The notes beneath the pieces were generated by a model. That model was not told the origin of the DNA and did not search any database. It saw only the letters and a program-made list of their open reading frames with translations. Of a DNA stretch of 64,000 nt, positions 22,466 through 33,500 are shown piece by piece. The position numbers and the translations under genes were made by a program. This DNA is from Hippopus hippopus (taxonomy: Eukaryota; Mollusca; Bivalvia; Cardiida; Cardiidae), in contig OX328096.1 in the NCBI GenBank assembly GCA_946811185.2, positions 20,959,881 to 21,023,880 on the forward strand. The letters run 5' to 3'. Every line of letters begins with the position of its first letter. Positions within the stretch are counted from its first letter, which is position 1.

Positions 22466-24412
22466 TTACTGATAGAGCTGCTTTTCACAAACATAGGCTA
22501 TACCAGAATGACAGCCTCCGTCATACCACAGGGTATCAGGTTCGTGAACAGCAATACATAGAGCGTCCTCCGGCTTGTTCGGTGCCCATTTTGTAAATAT
22601 GGGCTCATTTCCGTTACACGTAAATACGCCATCGCCATCGAGGTCGTTTAGACCAAACCACCAAAGCCACACAGGCACGTGATCAATAAGCGCCTGGTTC
22701 TCGAGCTCAGAGTCGATACAAACCAGTTCTGCTCCATTGTCCTGACAGTCAGTTTGTGCATTGGCCCAGGCTAAAGTGGGTGTCCCAGAAGCCCAAAAGT
22801 AGCACACCCCTTCCCTAACGAAACCCTCATATCTGTCTGTTGGCCAGCATTTCTCTGAAACAGAAAACGACACAAACATACTTAGGACACCGTAGTTTAT
22901 GATTTTTTTTTTTTGGCTAAGAATAAATTTCAGTGTCTTTACTCTTATCCAGCTATATAACTGAAATGAAACTATCAAGCCGACAGTTAAAACCCAAATT
23001 CTGCTATGTCAAAGGCACTATTTGGAGGAAAAGTATCTCCTTATCGGAAAGTATAGATCACAGATCAGACTGCACGTTCTGTGCAGTCTGATCTTGATCT
23101 ACACTGTCCGCAAAAGGTCCTTGAGTCGCGCTCAGCAGCCTAAGGGCTAACATTGCAGTGTACCTGTTTTCAGAAACGATCGCATTTTGAAGACATTATA
23201 CATTTGAGCAGCGATCTGTCAAAACGGGATTTTTGTTTATCACCGTAATGTATTTTTCTGAGCAAGTCATCACATAATTATTGATCCATGAAATCCGTTG
23301 TGTCCAACAACCGGCTGGATCTTAAGGTGTGATGTTCCTTTGACATGCAGAAATTACCAAAAGAAAAAACAACAAAAACGATCCAGGTCGGCCTACTTTT
23401 ATCAGATGGTCAGTGTTGCTGGACTTCAGTACATAGTCAGTCAATTTTATAGCACTCCCAAAAACTTAAGCCCATAATATTTGTAATACATGCGTCAAAA
23501 AAAACTATCGAAATGACAATAAAATATAATAAATCTGGGTGCGTATTCACCTACCATTCCTAAGATTATTCTTAGTTTTATATTGAAGAATTTTCTGCAT
23601 TTGAAAGTAACACAACTTCTGATTGGCTAAACCATTGGTTTAGCCAATCAGAAGTTGTTTTACTTTCAAATGCAGAAAATTCTTGAGAATTAGACAAAGA
23701 ATATTCCTAAAAATGGTTTATGAATACGGACTCTGAATCTTTTGCATCATGACTATACCAAGTAAGGATCTCATCTCGATTTGTGTTTTCTCCTTTAAGA
23801 AAAAAAGAAAAATTACATTTTTTCTTAACTTTCATGAAACCCCCCCCCCTTTTTTTTTTTTTTTTGTGGTCGACGTTGAGTAACGGAAAAACAATCTGGC
23901 AAACGGAGAAATTGCTCTTATGCAATCAGTTTCCCCACTTTCCTCATTGATTTTAAAAGTGGTCTACTCCTGGACACAAAGGCAATGGATTTAGGATAAA
24001 TCAGTAGTATTCAAAAAATTGATCATGGTAGTATTACGGTCATTGAAGAAGAAGAAGAAGAAGATAATAATAATAATAATAATAATAAATTATGATATTC
24101 ACCTTCATATTTGATAAATGTTTCCCAGCCACTGCTCTCGTAAGTGGTTGCAAGCACATCATTCGGATTATACCGGTTAATTTCGCAGAGTTCCATTGTG
24201 GCATGGTAAGAAAATGAGACACAGTTTACCGTTTTCTCACACTCAACCCCGCACATGATAATTGAATAGCCCTTGAGCCGCGCTTTCATGGGCTCCAGAC
24301 GGAAACCGCTCCAACCCGACTTTGTAAATGTTTGATACTTAGTGTTTGCCGTTACGGTTTCTGTCAGTATGATTAAACAACATGCCGAAATAACACAATT
24401 GAATAACATCAT
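22466..24412 (-). CDS. secreted PAN/apple plus C-type lectin domain protein, copy B
   Basis: Two exons: 24412-24103 (310 bp) and 22854-22466 (389 bp), same phase and same lengths as copy A at 6536-9523; 232 aa. ATG at 24412 is followed by a second ATG. Signal peptide (MMLFNCVISACCLIILTETV), PAN-like region with cysteines in MCGVEC, VNC and MELC, then the lectin domain with CWPTD, GVCYFWA, WANAQTDCQDNGAELVCIDS, WWFGLNDLDGDGVF and YVCEKQLYQ. The calcium-site loop reads WAPNKPED instead of EPN/QPD, and the region corresponding to WND reads WYDGGC. Small compensating indels relative to copy A (two residues gained near TPTLAW, loss in the PVW loop, gain near HEPDTLW) sit in loops, while core cysteines are kept, which argues that both copies are under selection. 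The intron is 1.25 kb. Confidence 0.85.
22975..23151. mobile_element. family 3 foldback upstream of lectin exon 2, copy B intron
   Basis: AAACCCAAATTCTGCTATGT, palindrome GACTGCACGTTCTGTGCAGT, end GCGCTCAGCAGCCTAAGGGC. It is 120 bp from the acceptor of copy B exon 2. Confidence 0.75.
23538..23733. mobile_element. palindromic MITE, GCGTATTCAC family
   Basis: Arms of about 95 bp: GCGTATTCACCTACCATTCC, TTCTGCATTTGAAAGTAACA and TCTGATTGGCTAAACC pair with their complements to TGAATACGG. Two other members lie at 28248-28410 and 19827-20000. Confidence 0.8.
24045..24090 (+). repeat. GAA/AAT microsatellite
   Basis: (GAA)n followed by (ATA)n, again about 12 bp inside the lectin intron next to the donor, matching the position of the tract at 9129-9202. 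Confidence 0.9.
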
Positions 24413-24812
24413 TTCTCTGTTCGTTTTTTTTACTTTTTATTGACTCTTTCTCAGATGACTTGGAAAATATCCTTGAAAACAAAAACAAAAAAAAAAAAGA
24501 TAAAATATCCTTGTAAAAATGAGATAGTCAATAAAAAACATTTTTATCCCTGTAAGTATCAGTGTGAAAATTAGAAGTATGGTCGTTGTAAAAATGAGAC
24601 AACCAAAATGAGCGATTGTTTTATACAAGAATATATATTTCTTAACAAAAAAATATATGTGGCAATGGGAAAATTAATCATAACGAGAAATTTCTCCTTT
24701 TGCCATGATGTTTCCAAAAAGCTGTCCGCAAAACGAAAAAAAAAAAAAGTCTTCTTCAGAACGTAGTAAGTTTACATGTACGCCTTCATGCACTGTCTAT
24801 CCACCGTCGATT

Positions 24813-25026
24813 TTAACCCTAACAGTACCGAATAAATCCATCGGAAAATTTTAGTCAAGAAATTAGGCCATAAAACTTGCAGTTTCACGGTTGCTTGAGT
24901 GGAGAATGTCTAAGCTAAGAGGACAGTGTAGATCAGAGATCAGACTGCACGTTTTGTGCTGTCTGATCTTGATCTACACTGGCCGCAAATGTAACTATAA
25001 CTGCTTACTTAGGCGTTCTTAGGGTT
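24813..25026. mobile_element. family 3 foldback copy
   Basis: TTAACCCTAACAGTACCGAA to TTCTTAGGGTTA; palindrome GACTGCACGTTTTGTGCTGT. Confidence 0.75.
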
Positions 25027-25154
25027 AGAAGTATTGAAACAATGGTACATGTACGTATTACCAAAGGACCTCATTTACCATCGATTGTGAGGCAAGACAA
25101 TGGTCCGTTTCTATAGTAAAAATCGAAAATATCGGTGTGGGTACCCCTTTAAAT

Positions 25155-25330
25155 ATGAGCCATCCTCTGTGAAAAAGGGTTTTAATGCATTTGTAAAAGG
25201 TATCGACCAAATTCAGCCTGCGCAGTCCGCAGTTTTGCAATAGGTTTAATTTTCTGCATGTCCAAGGACCATTCTACTTCATGATTCAGTCGGTTGTTAG
25301 ACAAAATGGATTTTATAGATCCATAAATGA
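25155..25330 (+). mobile_element. family 2 foldback, right end missing
   Basis: TGAGCCATCCTCTGTGAAAA; the inner hairpin has lost its second arm (CAGCCTGCGCAGTCCGCAGT). It is in the same context as 13635-13888. Confidence 0.75.
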
Positions 25331-25350
25331 CGCTTTGATCAATTAGACTT

Positions 25351-25581
25351 TTAACTAATTACCACAAAACAAAAAAAATTGACCTTTCCAAATTGAAAGC
25401 GTTTGCAGACGGCAATTTTAATTTTGGTTCAAATGATGGAATTTGTCTTTGATGTGGTGAAAAACATTGTGGGAAAAGGAGAAAATGCTGTAACCAGCAT
25501 TTTCTCCTTTTCCCACAATTATTTCAAAAGGCTTTTTTCTCAGGGTCGTTAAAAACTCGGGATTGTGTGGTAAAGTGTTAA
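25351..25581 (-). mobile_element. family 1 foldback copy
   Basis: TTAACTAATTACCACAAAAC to GTGTGGTAAAGTGTTAA, with GAAAATGCTGTAACCAGCAT at the centre. Confidence 0.8.
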
Positions 25582-25719
25582 TCTGTAACAGATCAGAGAA
25601 GAAATCCTGTTTGCTCAATGGAAGTTTTTTTTTCTTTGTCAGGATATTTTCACGAGTCGGGCAGTGTTGGTTCGTGTTACCACTGCACGTCCTTTGATGT
25701 CTGAGTGGCAGCGTAAATC

Positions 25720-25959
25720 TTAACTTTTATTACACGGAAATATTATAGCCTCGTCCAAACTGAAACTGAAATGAAAACATTTGCATAAGATAATTTGAAT
25801 ATGGCTGAAACTACGGGACTTGTCTTTAAAAGGGTAGAAAATATTGTGGAAAAAGGAGAACATGCTGGGTACCAGCATTTTCTCTTTTTCCCCACAATCT
25901 TTTCACGAACATTTCCCCTCAGAGTCGTTAAAATACATATTTGTTTAGTAAAAGGTTTA
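25720..25959 (-). mobile_element. family 1 foldback copy
   Basis: TTAACTTTTATTACACGGAA to AGTAAAAGGTTTA; palindrome GAACATGCTGGGTACCAGCA with slight drift. Confidence 0.7.
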
Positions 25960-26319
25960 CTAGTATACTTACAAAAAAATTGAAGGTAGGGGAGAATTTT
26001 CAGGCCTCAAAGGATTTGGAACCGGGATCAAGATTTCACCATCATACTGTAATAACATATCAAAACAAGGGAAACATTACCTTTAATTCTTTGTTTGGGG
26101 AGAGTAGAAAATTATTGTACTATATGCAAAAAAAAAATCATGCATTCTTCGAATGCCTGTTGCAAGGAACACAATTTGTTTTATTAATTATTACCAGACT
26201 GGTAGCATATTTCTGTCACGAAATACGAGATAACTATCATGATTTTAAATTTAAATTTAAACATATTTCATTCCACAGAAATACAATATACATGAGCAAT
26301 ACAATACAATCAATTAACA

Positions 26320-26670
26320 AAATAATCCTGCAGAAATGGATCGGACCAAGTTTCGTGAGCTTTGGCCTAAAAATGTGGCCAAGATTGTACACAAGGAAAT
26401 TCAAATATTTCCCCGTGTCCCTGTGACCTCCTTTTTTCATACTCATCTGAGTTATAAACAAGACAAACATTCTAACCAAGTTTCATGTGTATCGGACACA
26501 AAATGTGACTTCAGGAGCGCACAAATCGGTTTTGTCTGAAATTTGTCCCAGTGACCCACTTTTTGACTAGACGTACCCCACTGTCATACTTCACGGATGT
26601 CTGTCGAAGGACGACGGACAAGGGTCAAAAAAGCCTACGCTAAGCCTTTCGTTCTCAGGTGAGCTAAAAC
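26320..26670 (+). repeat. 145-bp type repeat, short copy
   Basis: Two or three eroded units (CAAGTTTCGTGAGCTTTGG, AGACAAACATTCTAACCAAG, AGTGACCCACTTTTTGACTA) followed by ACGACGGACAAGG and CAGGTGAGCTAAAAC, the same terminal order as the array at 15698-17408. It ends the second copy of the duplicated block. Confidence 0.75.
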
Positions 26671-26699
26671 GACCGACTTGAAGGGAATTTAAAAAAAAA

Positions 26700-28245
26700 G
26701 TGTCATTTTTTTTTTTCTAAAAAGCATGATTTATGACATTTGAGAAGATAAATTAACAATAGAGCAAACTGCATTGCCATTATCGTTATCATATCAATAA
26801 AAACAAAAACCGTACAGAACAATACAAATAAAAAAAACCTTTGATGGTATGGATATGAACAATGATAAAATTCTGAAATAGCATTGTGGAAAAGGGCTAC
26901 ATGAATACAATATTTATCTAATGCTTTGTCTCTTCCAAAAAAAAACACACACAAAAAAATGGTGCTCAGTAAAACTTCAGGGCTACGAATCAATAAACTG
27001 CGCAGACTTACGCATTTTTTTTTTAGGAATTGCGTATACAAACATAACGATTGCTGCTCTATCCAACGGTGTGAGCTGACGTAAAGTTATGCAAATATCT
27101 ACTCAAATCGTGAAGTTATACAGTTTAGTAAAACTTGTTTTCAAACTTGATGTTGGCTTACCTAAACTGCGTACGCAAATTTTGTGATGGTTTTTGTTAA
27201 AATCGGATCGCACGGAAAGTAAAGTCAAATGTCAGATTTATACGACAAACTGGTCTGTACTGCGTAACTCCAAGATTAACCTTCTACCATACAATTTCAT
27301 GTTTTAACGATCCAGAGAAAGAAGGCTTTTGAAAACATTTTGGGAAAAGGAGAAAATGCTGGTAAACAGCATTTTCTCTTTTTGCCACAATGTTACATAT
27401 CCTTCCACACAAATCCCATCATTTTAGCAGCATTTGAATTGTCGACATTTTAGACATGTTCAATATTTTGTTGTCTGGTAAAGAGTTAACCCTGGAACTT
27501 AAACAATTCTGTCTTTTATGCAGACTTCAATGGTCAATTAAAAAATAAAGCAACCTATGGGTGACGTTCATTGAACTGTCTCGCCGTCAAATGCAATATC
27601 TTAAACAGCCATTCCAAATAGACCTATGCTTATCACTGATATCTTCTATCAATGGCCTGTACTTTTCACTGCCGTTTGCAAAATTCAATATTTTTTAGAG
27701 CTTCAACATCATTTACAATGGCGCATAACCTTTTTTTCTGTCATCCTTTGTAATTTAATATAGTTTGACATAATTCTGTTTCTATGTCCATTTTAATTCA
27801 TGTATAGTGCTTATCATGCCATGAGGTCATATACTTTATACATAAATAAATTTATCTGTCTATCGATCTATCTGGCTAGCTACACCTTTTACATGTACCG
27901 CCAATTTGCGATAGGCCAGTAGATGTACTTTTCATCCCACGAAATGGGAAAGGCCAATCCTTTTCCGCCCCTACCCTTTTGCCAATACTTTCAGGTTCTT
28001 TCTGCTACTTCAGATTTCCAACCCTGTATTTATGAAACTTAGGAAACTCACGAAATCGCCGCACTATGACTGGAATGATGCCAACAGCGGCCTACGGACA
28101 CCAACCTGGCCTAGACACCAACCAGTAAAGTGATCTCGCTGTTATTGTCTTTAAGGTTGAAGTATACATGTAGTTGGAAAACGATCTAGTTTATCTCGTG
28201 TTAAAATGGTATTGCTGCTGCAACAGTGTGGCAACATCGAGACCT
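26700..28245. other. no gene recognised apart from one foldback
   Basis: Holds the family 1 copy at 27276-27489. The rest (for example 27490-28240) has no convincing frame, splice pattern or shared repeat. The frame at 26703-27041 (minus) is T/A biased, low complexity and without domain features. Confidence 0.5.
27276..27489 (+). mobile_element. family 1 foldback copy
   Basis: TTAACCTTCTACCATACAAT to GTCTGGTAAAGAGTTAA; GGTAAACAGC at the centre. Confidence 0.8.
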
Positions 28246-28247
28246 TG

Positions 28248-28410
28248 GGTCCGTATTCACTAGCCACTCTTTAGAACATTTTTATTCTCAAGAATTTTTC
28301 TAAATTTGAAAGTAACACACATGGTTGCCTAAACAAAATGATTGTGTTACTTTCAAAATTCATAATTAGACTAAGAATGTACTTAAGAGTGGTTGGTGAA
28401 TACGGACCCT
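28248..28410. mobile_element. palindromic MITE, GCGTATTCAC family, second copy
   Basis: Ends GGGTCCGTATTCACTAGCCA and TGGTGAATACGGACCC are exact complements over 15 bp; CTAAATTTGAAAGTAACACA is shared with the copy at 23538. The loop is shorter. Confidence 0.8.
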
Positions 28411-28849
28411 ATCCACTGTCTTTATTTCATGCTTTTAAGTAGTTTGTCGGGAGATATTGGTGGAATATAGTTCGATCATTTTTAGTTTAGACCAGTAAAT
28501 ATTTACAGATTTGATTGCTTCCAGTACGGACCTACTGAGATTCTAGCACCATGTTTATAACTTCGTCCTTTCAAATGCATCAGATCTATTTCAGACAATG
28601 ATTAAATCGCGTAATCTAAAAAAAAAAAATCCCATATTTTCGAAAAACTTATTAATCCTGTTAAATCTAGGTTTGTGAGTTTTGTTGATTTGTTTTAAAA
28701 GCTTTCAAAACAATCATGTAACGCAGCGGCAGACAGCTTTTGAAAACATTGTGGGAAAAAGGAAAAAATGCTTGTGGCTTTCCCATATTTTTTTCTACTC
28801 GTCAAAAATACAAACCCACTGACACTCAAAAAGATTTTACCTGTAGGCT

Positions 28850-28940
28850 TCACTTTACAAGCGGATGGTATTGATCCAAGTTTAGACTGCACGCTCTGTG
28901 CAGTCTGACTTTGATCTATTTTGTCCGTGAAAAGCCTTTG
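28850..28940. mobile_element. family 3 foldback, core only
   Basis: TCCAAGTTTAGACTGCACGC with GCAGTCTGACTTTGATC. Confidence 0.6.
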
Positions 28941-28994
28941 TTTTGGACTTATGAGCTAACAAGGGTTTATGCCATAAATAAACTCAACAAATAA

Positions 28995-29257
28995 ATGAGC
29001 CGCGCTCTGTGAAAAGGGGGCTTAATGCATCTGCGAAAAGTTTCGACCCAGGTCAGCCTGCGCAGTCCGCGCAGGCTGACCTGGGCCGAAACTTTTCGCT
29101 ATTGGTCGATTTTCTACATGTCAAAGGATCAGTCTACCTCATGATTGAGTCGGTTGTTAAAAAAAGTGGCTATTATGGATCCATAAGTATGTGATGGCTT
29201 TCTTGGTATGATGGATTACGGAGATGCATTAAGCCCCCTTTTGCCAGAGCACGGCTT
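28995..29257 (+). mobile_element. CAGCCTGCGCAG foldback family (family 2), reference copy
   Basis: 263 bp. Outer inverted repeats TGAGCCGCGCTCTGTGAAAA and AAGGGGGCTTAATGCATCTG pair with GATGCATTAAGCCCCCTTTT and GCCAGAGCACGGCTTA at the far end. An inner GC-rich hairpin of about 56 bp (TTTCGACCCAGGTCAGCCTG, CGCAGTCCGCGCAGG, then the complement) lies near the left. The rest holds TCCATAAGTATGTGATGGCT. No coding capacity. Plus means the inner hairpin comes first. Confidence 0.85.
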
Positions 29258-29393
29258 AAATGTATAATTAAAAGCTTTATTTGACACATGATCCTTAAAA
29301 TGCTATGATTTACAGAAAACAAGATATGAAGCAATGACCAAATGAAACAGTAAAATTGTATGATCTTCATGATAACCCAACCCTTAACTCTTT

Positions 29394-29589
29394 ACCATTC
29401 AACGAAATTCTTGACTTGTTCAATTCAAAGCTGTTGCATACAATAAATTAAACGTGGCTTAAATGATAAAATTAGTTTCTGAACAGGTAGAAAACTTCAT
29501 GAAAAGTGGAAATAATGCTGATTATCTGCATTTTCTCTGTTTTCATCGAAACGCTCATTAAAATACGAGATTATCTGGTCAAGGGTTAA
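29394..29589 (-). mobile_element. family 1 foldback copy, followed by a decayed one
   Basis: TTAACTCTTTACCATTCAAC to CTGGTCAAGGGTTAA. A second strongly eroded copy follows to about 29790. Confidence 0.65.
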
Positions 29590-30238
29590 CTTCAGAGTGG
29601 GATTGTAACCGACATGTATGCAGAGTTTTACCAAAAAATATTGAAAACATTGTCAGAAAAGAAGAAAATTCTGGATACACAGTATTTTCCGTATGTCCCC
29701 CAGTGTTTTCTACCCCTTCTTTGAAAAATCTCAACATTTGAATCACATTTTATTCGTCAGAAGAAATGCAAAGAGTTCAAGGCCATATGCTCAAAAAATG
29801 TACCAATAATTCCCCCAACAGAACCACATTTTCATAATGCCATCAGGGCAACAAAGGGGTCCATCCAAACTTGATCAAAATAGTATGCAGCCATGCCCCC
29901 TTTTCCAACGAAGTTTTCTAGTGTTCTAGACACAAATAACATCATTTTAGCCGCATATCATCTGCTATCTACACATACTTTCAATATTAGATGGTTAGCA
30001 CGTTTGTACTAGTCAGACAGACAAAAGCAATTGTCTGCTTGTAGCAATGTAGCTATAACCTGATAATTTATATTGAAAGAATCGTTATGGATCATACCAT
30101 ACTTTCAAGAAATCCTTGTCTAACAATAATCCAGAGTCTAGAGGTATTTCTCCACTGTAAATTATGTTTAGATCTTTAAGCGCAAAGCATACACCTCAGT
30201 GCAATCCGACATCTCTGGTAGAATGTAGAGGAGCACTC

Positions 30239-30470
30239 TTTAAACCTTTACCAAACAATTCGGAGTTTCAATGACCATGAGGAAGAAGCCTTTTGAAAAC
30301 ATTGTGGGAAAAGGAGAAAATGCTGGTAACATGCATTTTCTCCTTTTCCGGCAATGTTTTCTAACCTTTCAAAGATGAATACCATCATTTTTGCCATATT
30401 CAATGTGTCCTATGCAAATGCTTTCAATTTGGACGAGTGTACACTATTTTCCTTTGGTAAGGAGTTTAAC
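30239..30470 (+). mobile_element. family 1 foldback copy just beyond TIMM23
   Basis: TTAAACCTTTACCAAACAAT to TTTGGTAAGGAGTTTAA. It ends 66 bp past the TIMM23 stop codon and so may lie in its 3' UTR. Confidence 0.8.
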
Positions 30471-30536
30471 AATATCACATGCCACTAGGAACTTTGATCC
30501 ACTCTCACAAGAAAAATTTACAGAGACACATATATT

Positions 30537-33500
30537 CTATTTTCCTCTGGACAAAACCTGTCTTAATTCTGGATTTGTAAACAAACAGTAAATGGCTGCT
30601 AATGTGAATCCAACTCCTGCTCCACGTAATACCTTCATCTTACCACCTGGAAATAAAGCAGTACTTTTATTAATGCCACAGCAGAGTAGCAAATATTTTC
30701 AATGTTAAATTAGGGTATTTATGTTTAACCCTTTACCAAACAATCCCTGTTTTAACAGCCCTCATTGATAACACTTTATATTTCTTCCAATTGTGTTTCA
30801 TCCCATCCCCTCTCAGCCCTAAGCTTTAGATTTTATCGAAAATTGAATTTCTGCAAGAAAATTCTCCAGTCAAAATCCATACAAAAGTCACTGACAAGAC
30901 TTAAAGTGAAAATTCTTCATTGAAAAAAGGGCATCAAAAGGCCAAAAGTATTTCAGGATAACCTGCCCTTGTTGTACAGTTTCCAATTCCGATATATACT
31001 CTTAAATTATCTTCAGCAACAACAGTTATGAGATAATGTAAGTTTATGCACCACAAAGAGGATGACAGAGAAGATTGATTTCTGCTAAAAAAGCTGAGCC
31101 AATCAATGTATGGTCTAGAAAGAACTTGAAAGAAGTTACACAAAGAGAAAATTTTTCGAACCTGATAGACTATATATTGCCCCTGTTGCAGTGCCAGCAG
31201 TTAATGTGTTCAAACTGTCATCTATACCTCGGAAATATGACGTGGCCACACCAAATATACTGTACCATAAAGCTGAAAAATTTTGCACAGAAAAAGAAAA
31301 AAACATTAGTTTTTTTTAGACAGGATTATTATTAGTTTGTTGTACATACTATCTTAACCATTTACAGCACAATGCCAACTTTTAACGACTCTGGGAAAGA
31401 AGCCTCTAAAAAACGTAGTGGTGAAAGGAGAAAATGCTGGTAACCATCATTTTCTCCTTTTTCCACAAAGTTAAAATTTTGTCAGCAGTTAAAGGGTTAA
31501 ATCTCCAATACTTACAGAATGAACAAACATTAGAAAAACAGGATAAACAGTCTTTCAACAGAGTAGAAAACAGTCAGAACAGAGGCTTTAATTTTCCTGT
31601 CATTTTATCTTTTGTCAACAATTCTTCCTTAAATTATAGACTCAAGAGCATCAAAATTCCTATTTATATACATACGGATACAGATGCTGCGTAAAATCAT
31701 TACTTTGACTTTTTCATATTCCAGGAAGACAAAAAGTACTAAGAAGAATGCCATCACCTTAACCCTTTACCAGACAACAAAACTCCATCCTTGCCCAGGT
31801 TGAAAACAATAGCAAATGACAAATAAAATGCTCCTCGACACGTGAAATCTGCCTTTCAAATTCAGGTAACACTGTGAGAGAAGGGGAATGCTTGTTACCA
31901 CCACTTTCTCCTTTTCTCACCATAATTTTTAAAGCCTCTCTCTGTAAGAGCTGTTATAAGTAGGGATTGTTCGATAAAGGGTTAACTCAGTGTTTCATTG
32001 TGGCAAAGTTCTATTTTGTTCATGGTGTCACTGAAAAAGCTGAGTCCAATTGAGTTCCTTCAAAGTCCCATTTTTGCATTCATATATCATCAAGTACATA
32101 TCTCAAAACCGTGTGAAACAAAAATATGCTCTTAATAAGAAGCCATCTTCAGGTTTAATATAGCTAAAAAACAATTGATTCCTGTGATCTGTATGCTTGG
32201 ATCCATCGTATTATTCTATTGAGGGTAGCCACTCAAAAACTGCTTTAAAAGGAACTTCAATAGCATTGCCTCTGTAAGGTCAAAGTTGAGATCTGTTTTT
32301 AGAAAATTTGGAATTCAGATGCTGAATTTGTGCAGCAAGGGTTAATATCTTCATAATTTTCATTGTTTTGGTATTTTGCGTCCCAGCAGATTTTCATGTA
32401 TTTACGTGTATGTAGATACCTTACAATATATATGGAAACCCTTTTAACTCTTCAGCAAACAACAAAATATTAGGATTACCCAAATTCAGAAATGTGGCTC
32501 TAGTAATGTGATTTTCCTTTGAAAGGGTTACATGACATTTTCTCCTTTTCCCACAATCGTTTAATAAATTTTCTTCCTCTAGGTTATTAGGATTGGTTAA
32601 GGGTTTGATAATTTTCAACATACAAGCATTATGTTAATAAACACGTACCTATCACACCAAAAGCTTGCGCTGATGAAGCCCCATGCTTCGAAACAATATT
32701 CAACATTCTGAAAGATAAGAAATGAATTTTAAGGTTTTTTTTCTCAATTTTTGTTTCAGAGGGCATTGAGATAAAACTGGCTAATTTTATCTGGCAACTT
32801 TTTACTAGCCAACATAACGCAGTTGTCCAAATTGAAACTATTTGCAGACAGTGTATTCAATGCAACTCAAATTATAGGAATTGTCTCTGTTTTATCTGTC
32901 TCTGATTTGTCTCTGAAAAACTCTTGATTTTTTGGTACAGGGTTAAAAATTTTAATGCAGGCCTAAACAAAGTTTTGCTCTTTCACAAGCAACAAATTTT
33001 GGACTCTTCCAAAATGAAAGCATTTGCAGACAGCAAACTTGAAATGTGTACAAATTTGCATAAGTTCTCTGATATGGTTTAAAACTATGTCCAAGCAAAA
33101 TCTCCTTTTTTCACAATGTTTTCAAAAGCTTCCTTCCTAAGGGTTGTTAAAAATTGTAATGGGTTAATTACAATACATTGAAATCCTGGATGCTCTTGCC
33201 AGTTGTATGCATCCAGAGTGATAGCAAGGCATTTTCATCTTATTTGGCTATTGTTGCATAAGCTGAGCATTTGTCTCAGCTTTTGGTTATACATTGTGGG
33301 CTTGTATGCGATAAAATAAATTCATGGTCACAAAAGGAAACTGCTATTTAGTAATACCTAAAAAAGCTTTAGAAAATGATCTGTTTTTCCCTTAACCAGA
33401 CAATAGAATTTTAGACTAGTCCATATTGAAAGCATTTGCAGATAACAGCTTAAATGTTGTTCAAATAATGATTCAAATAAATTATTAAATGGGATCTCTC

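Noticed and set aside
26703..27041. 112-residue hydrophobic minus-strand frame
   Set aside because: T/A-biased low-complexity DNA, no signal, no match, no matching splice partner.
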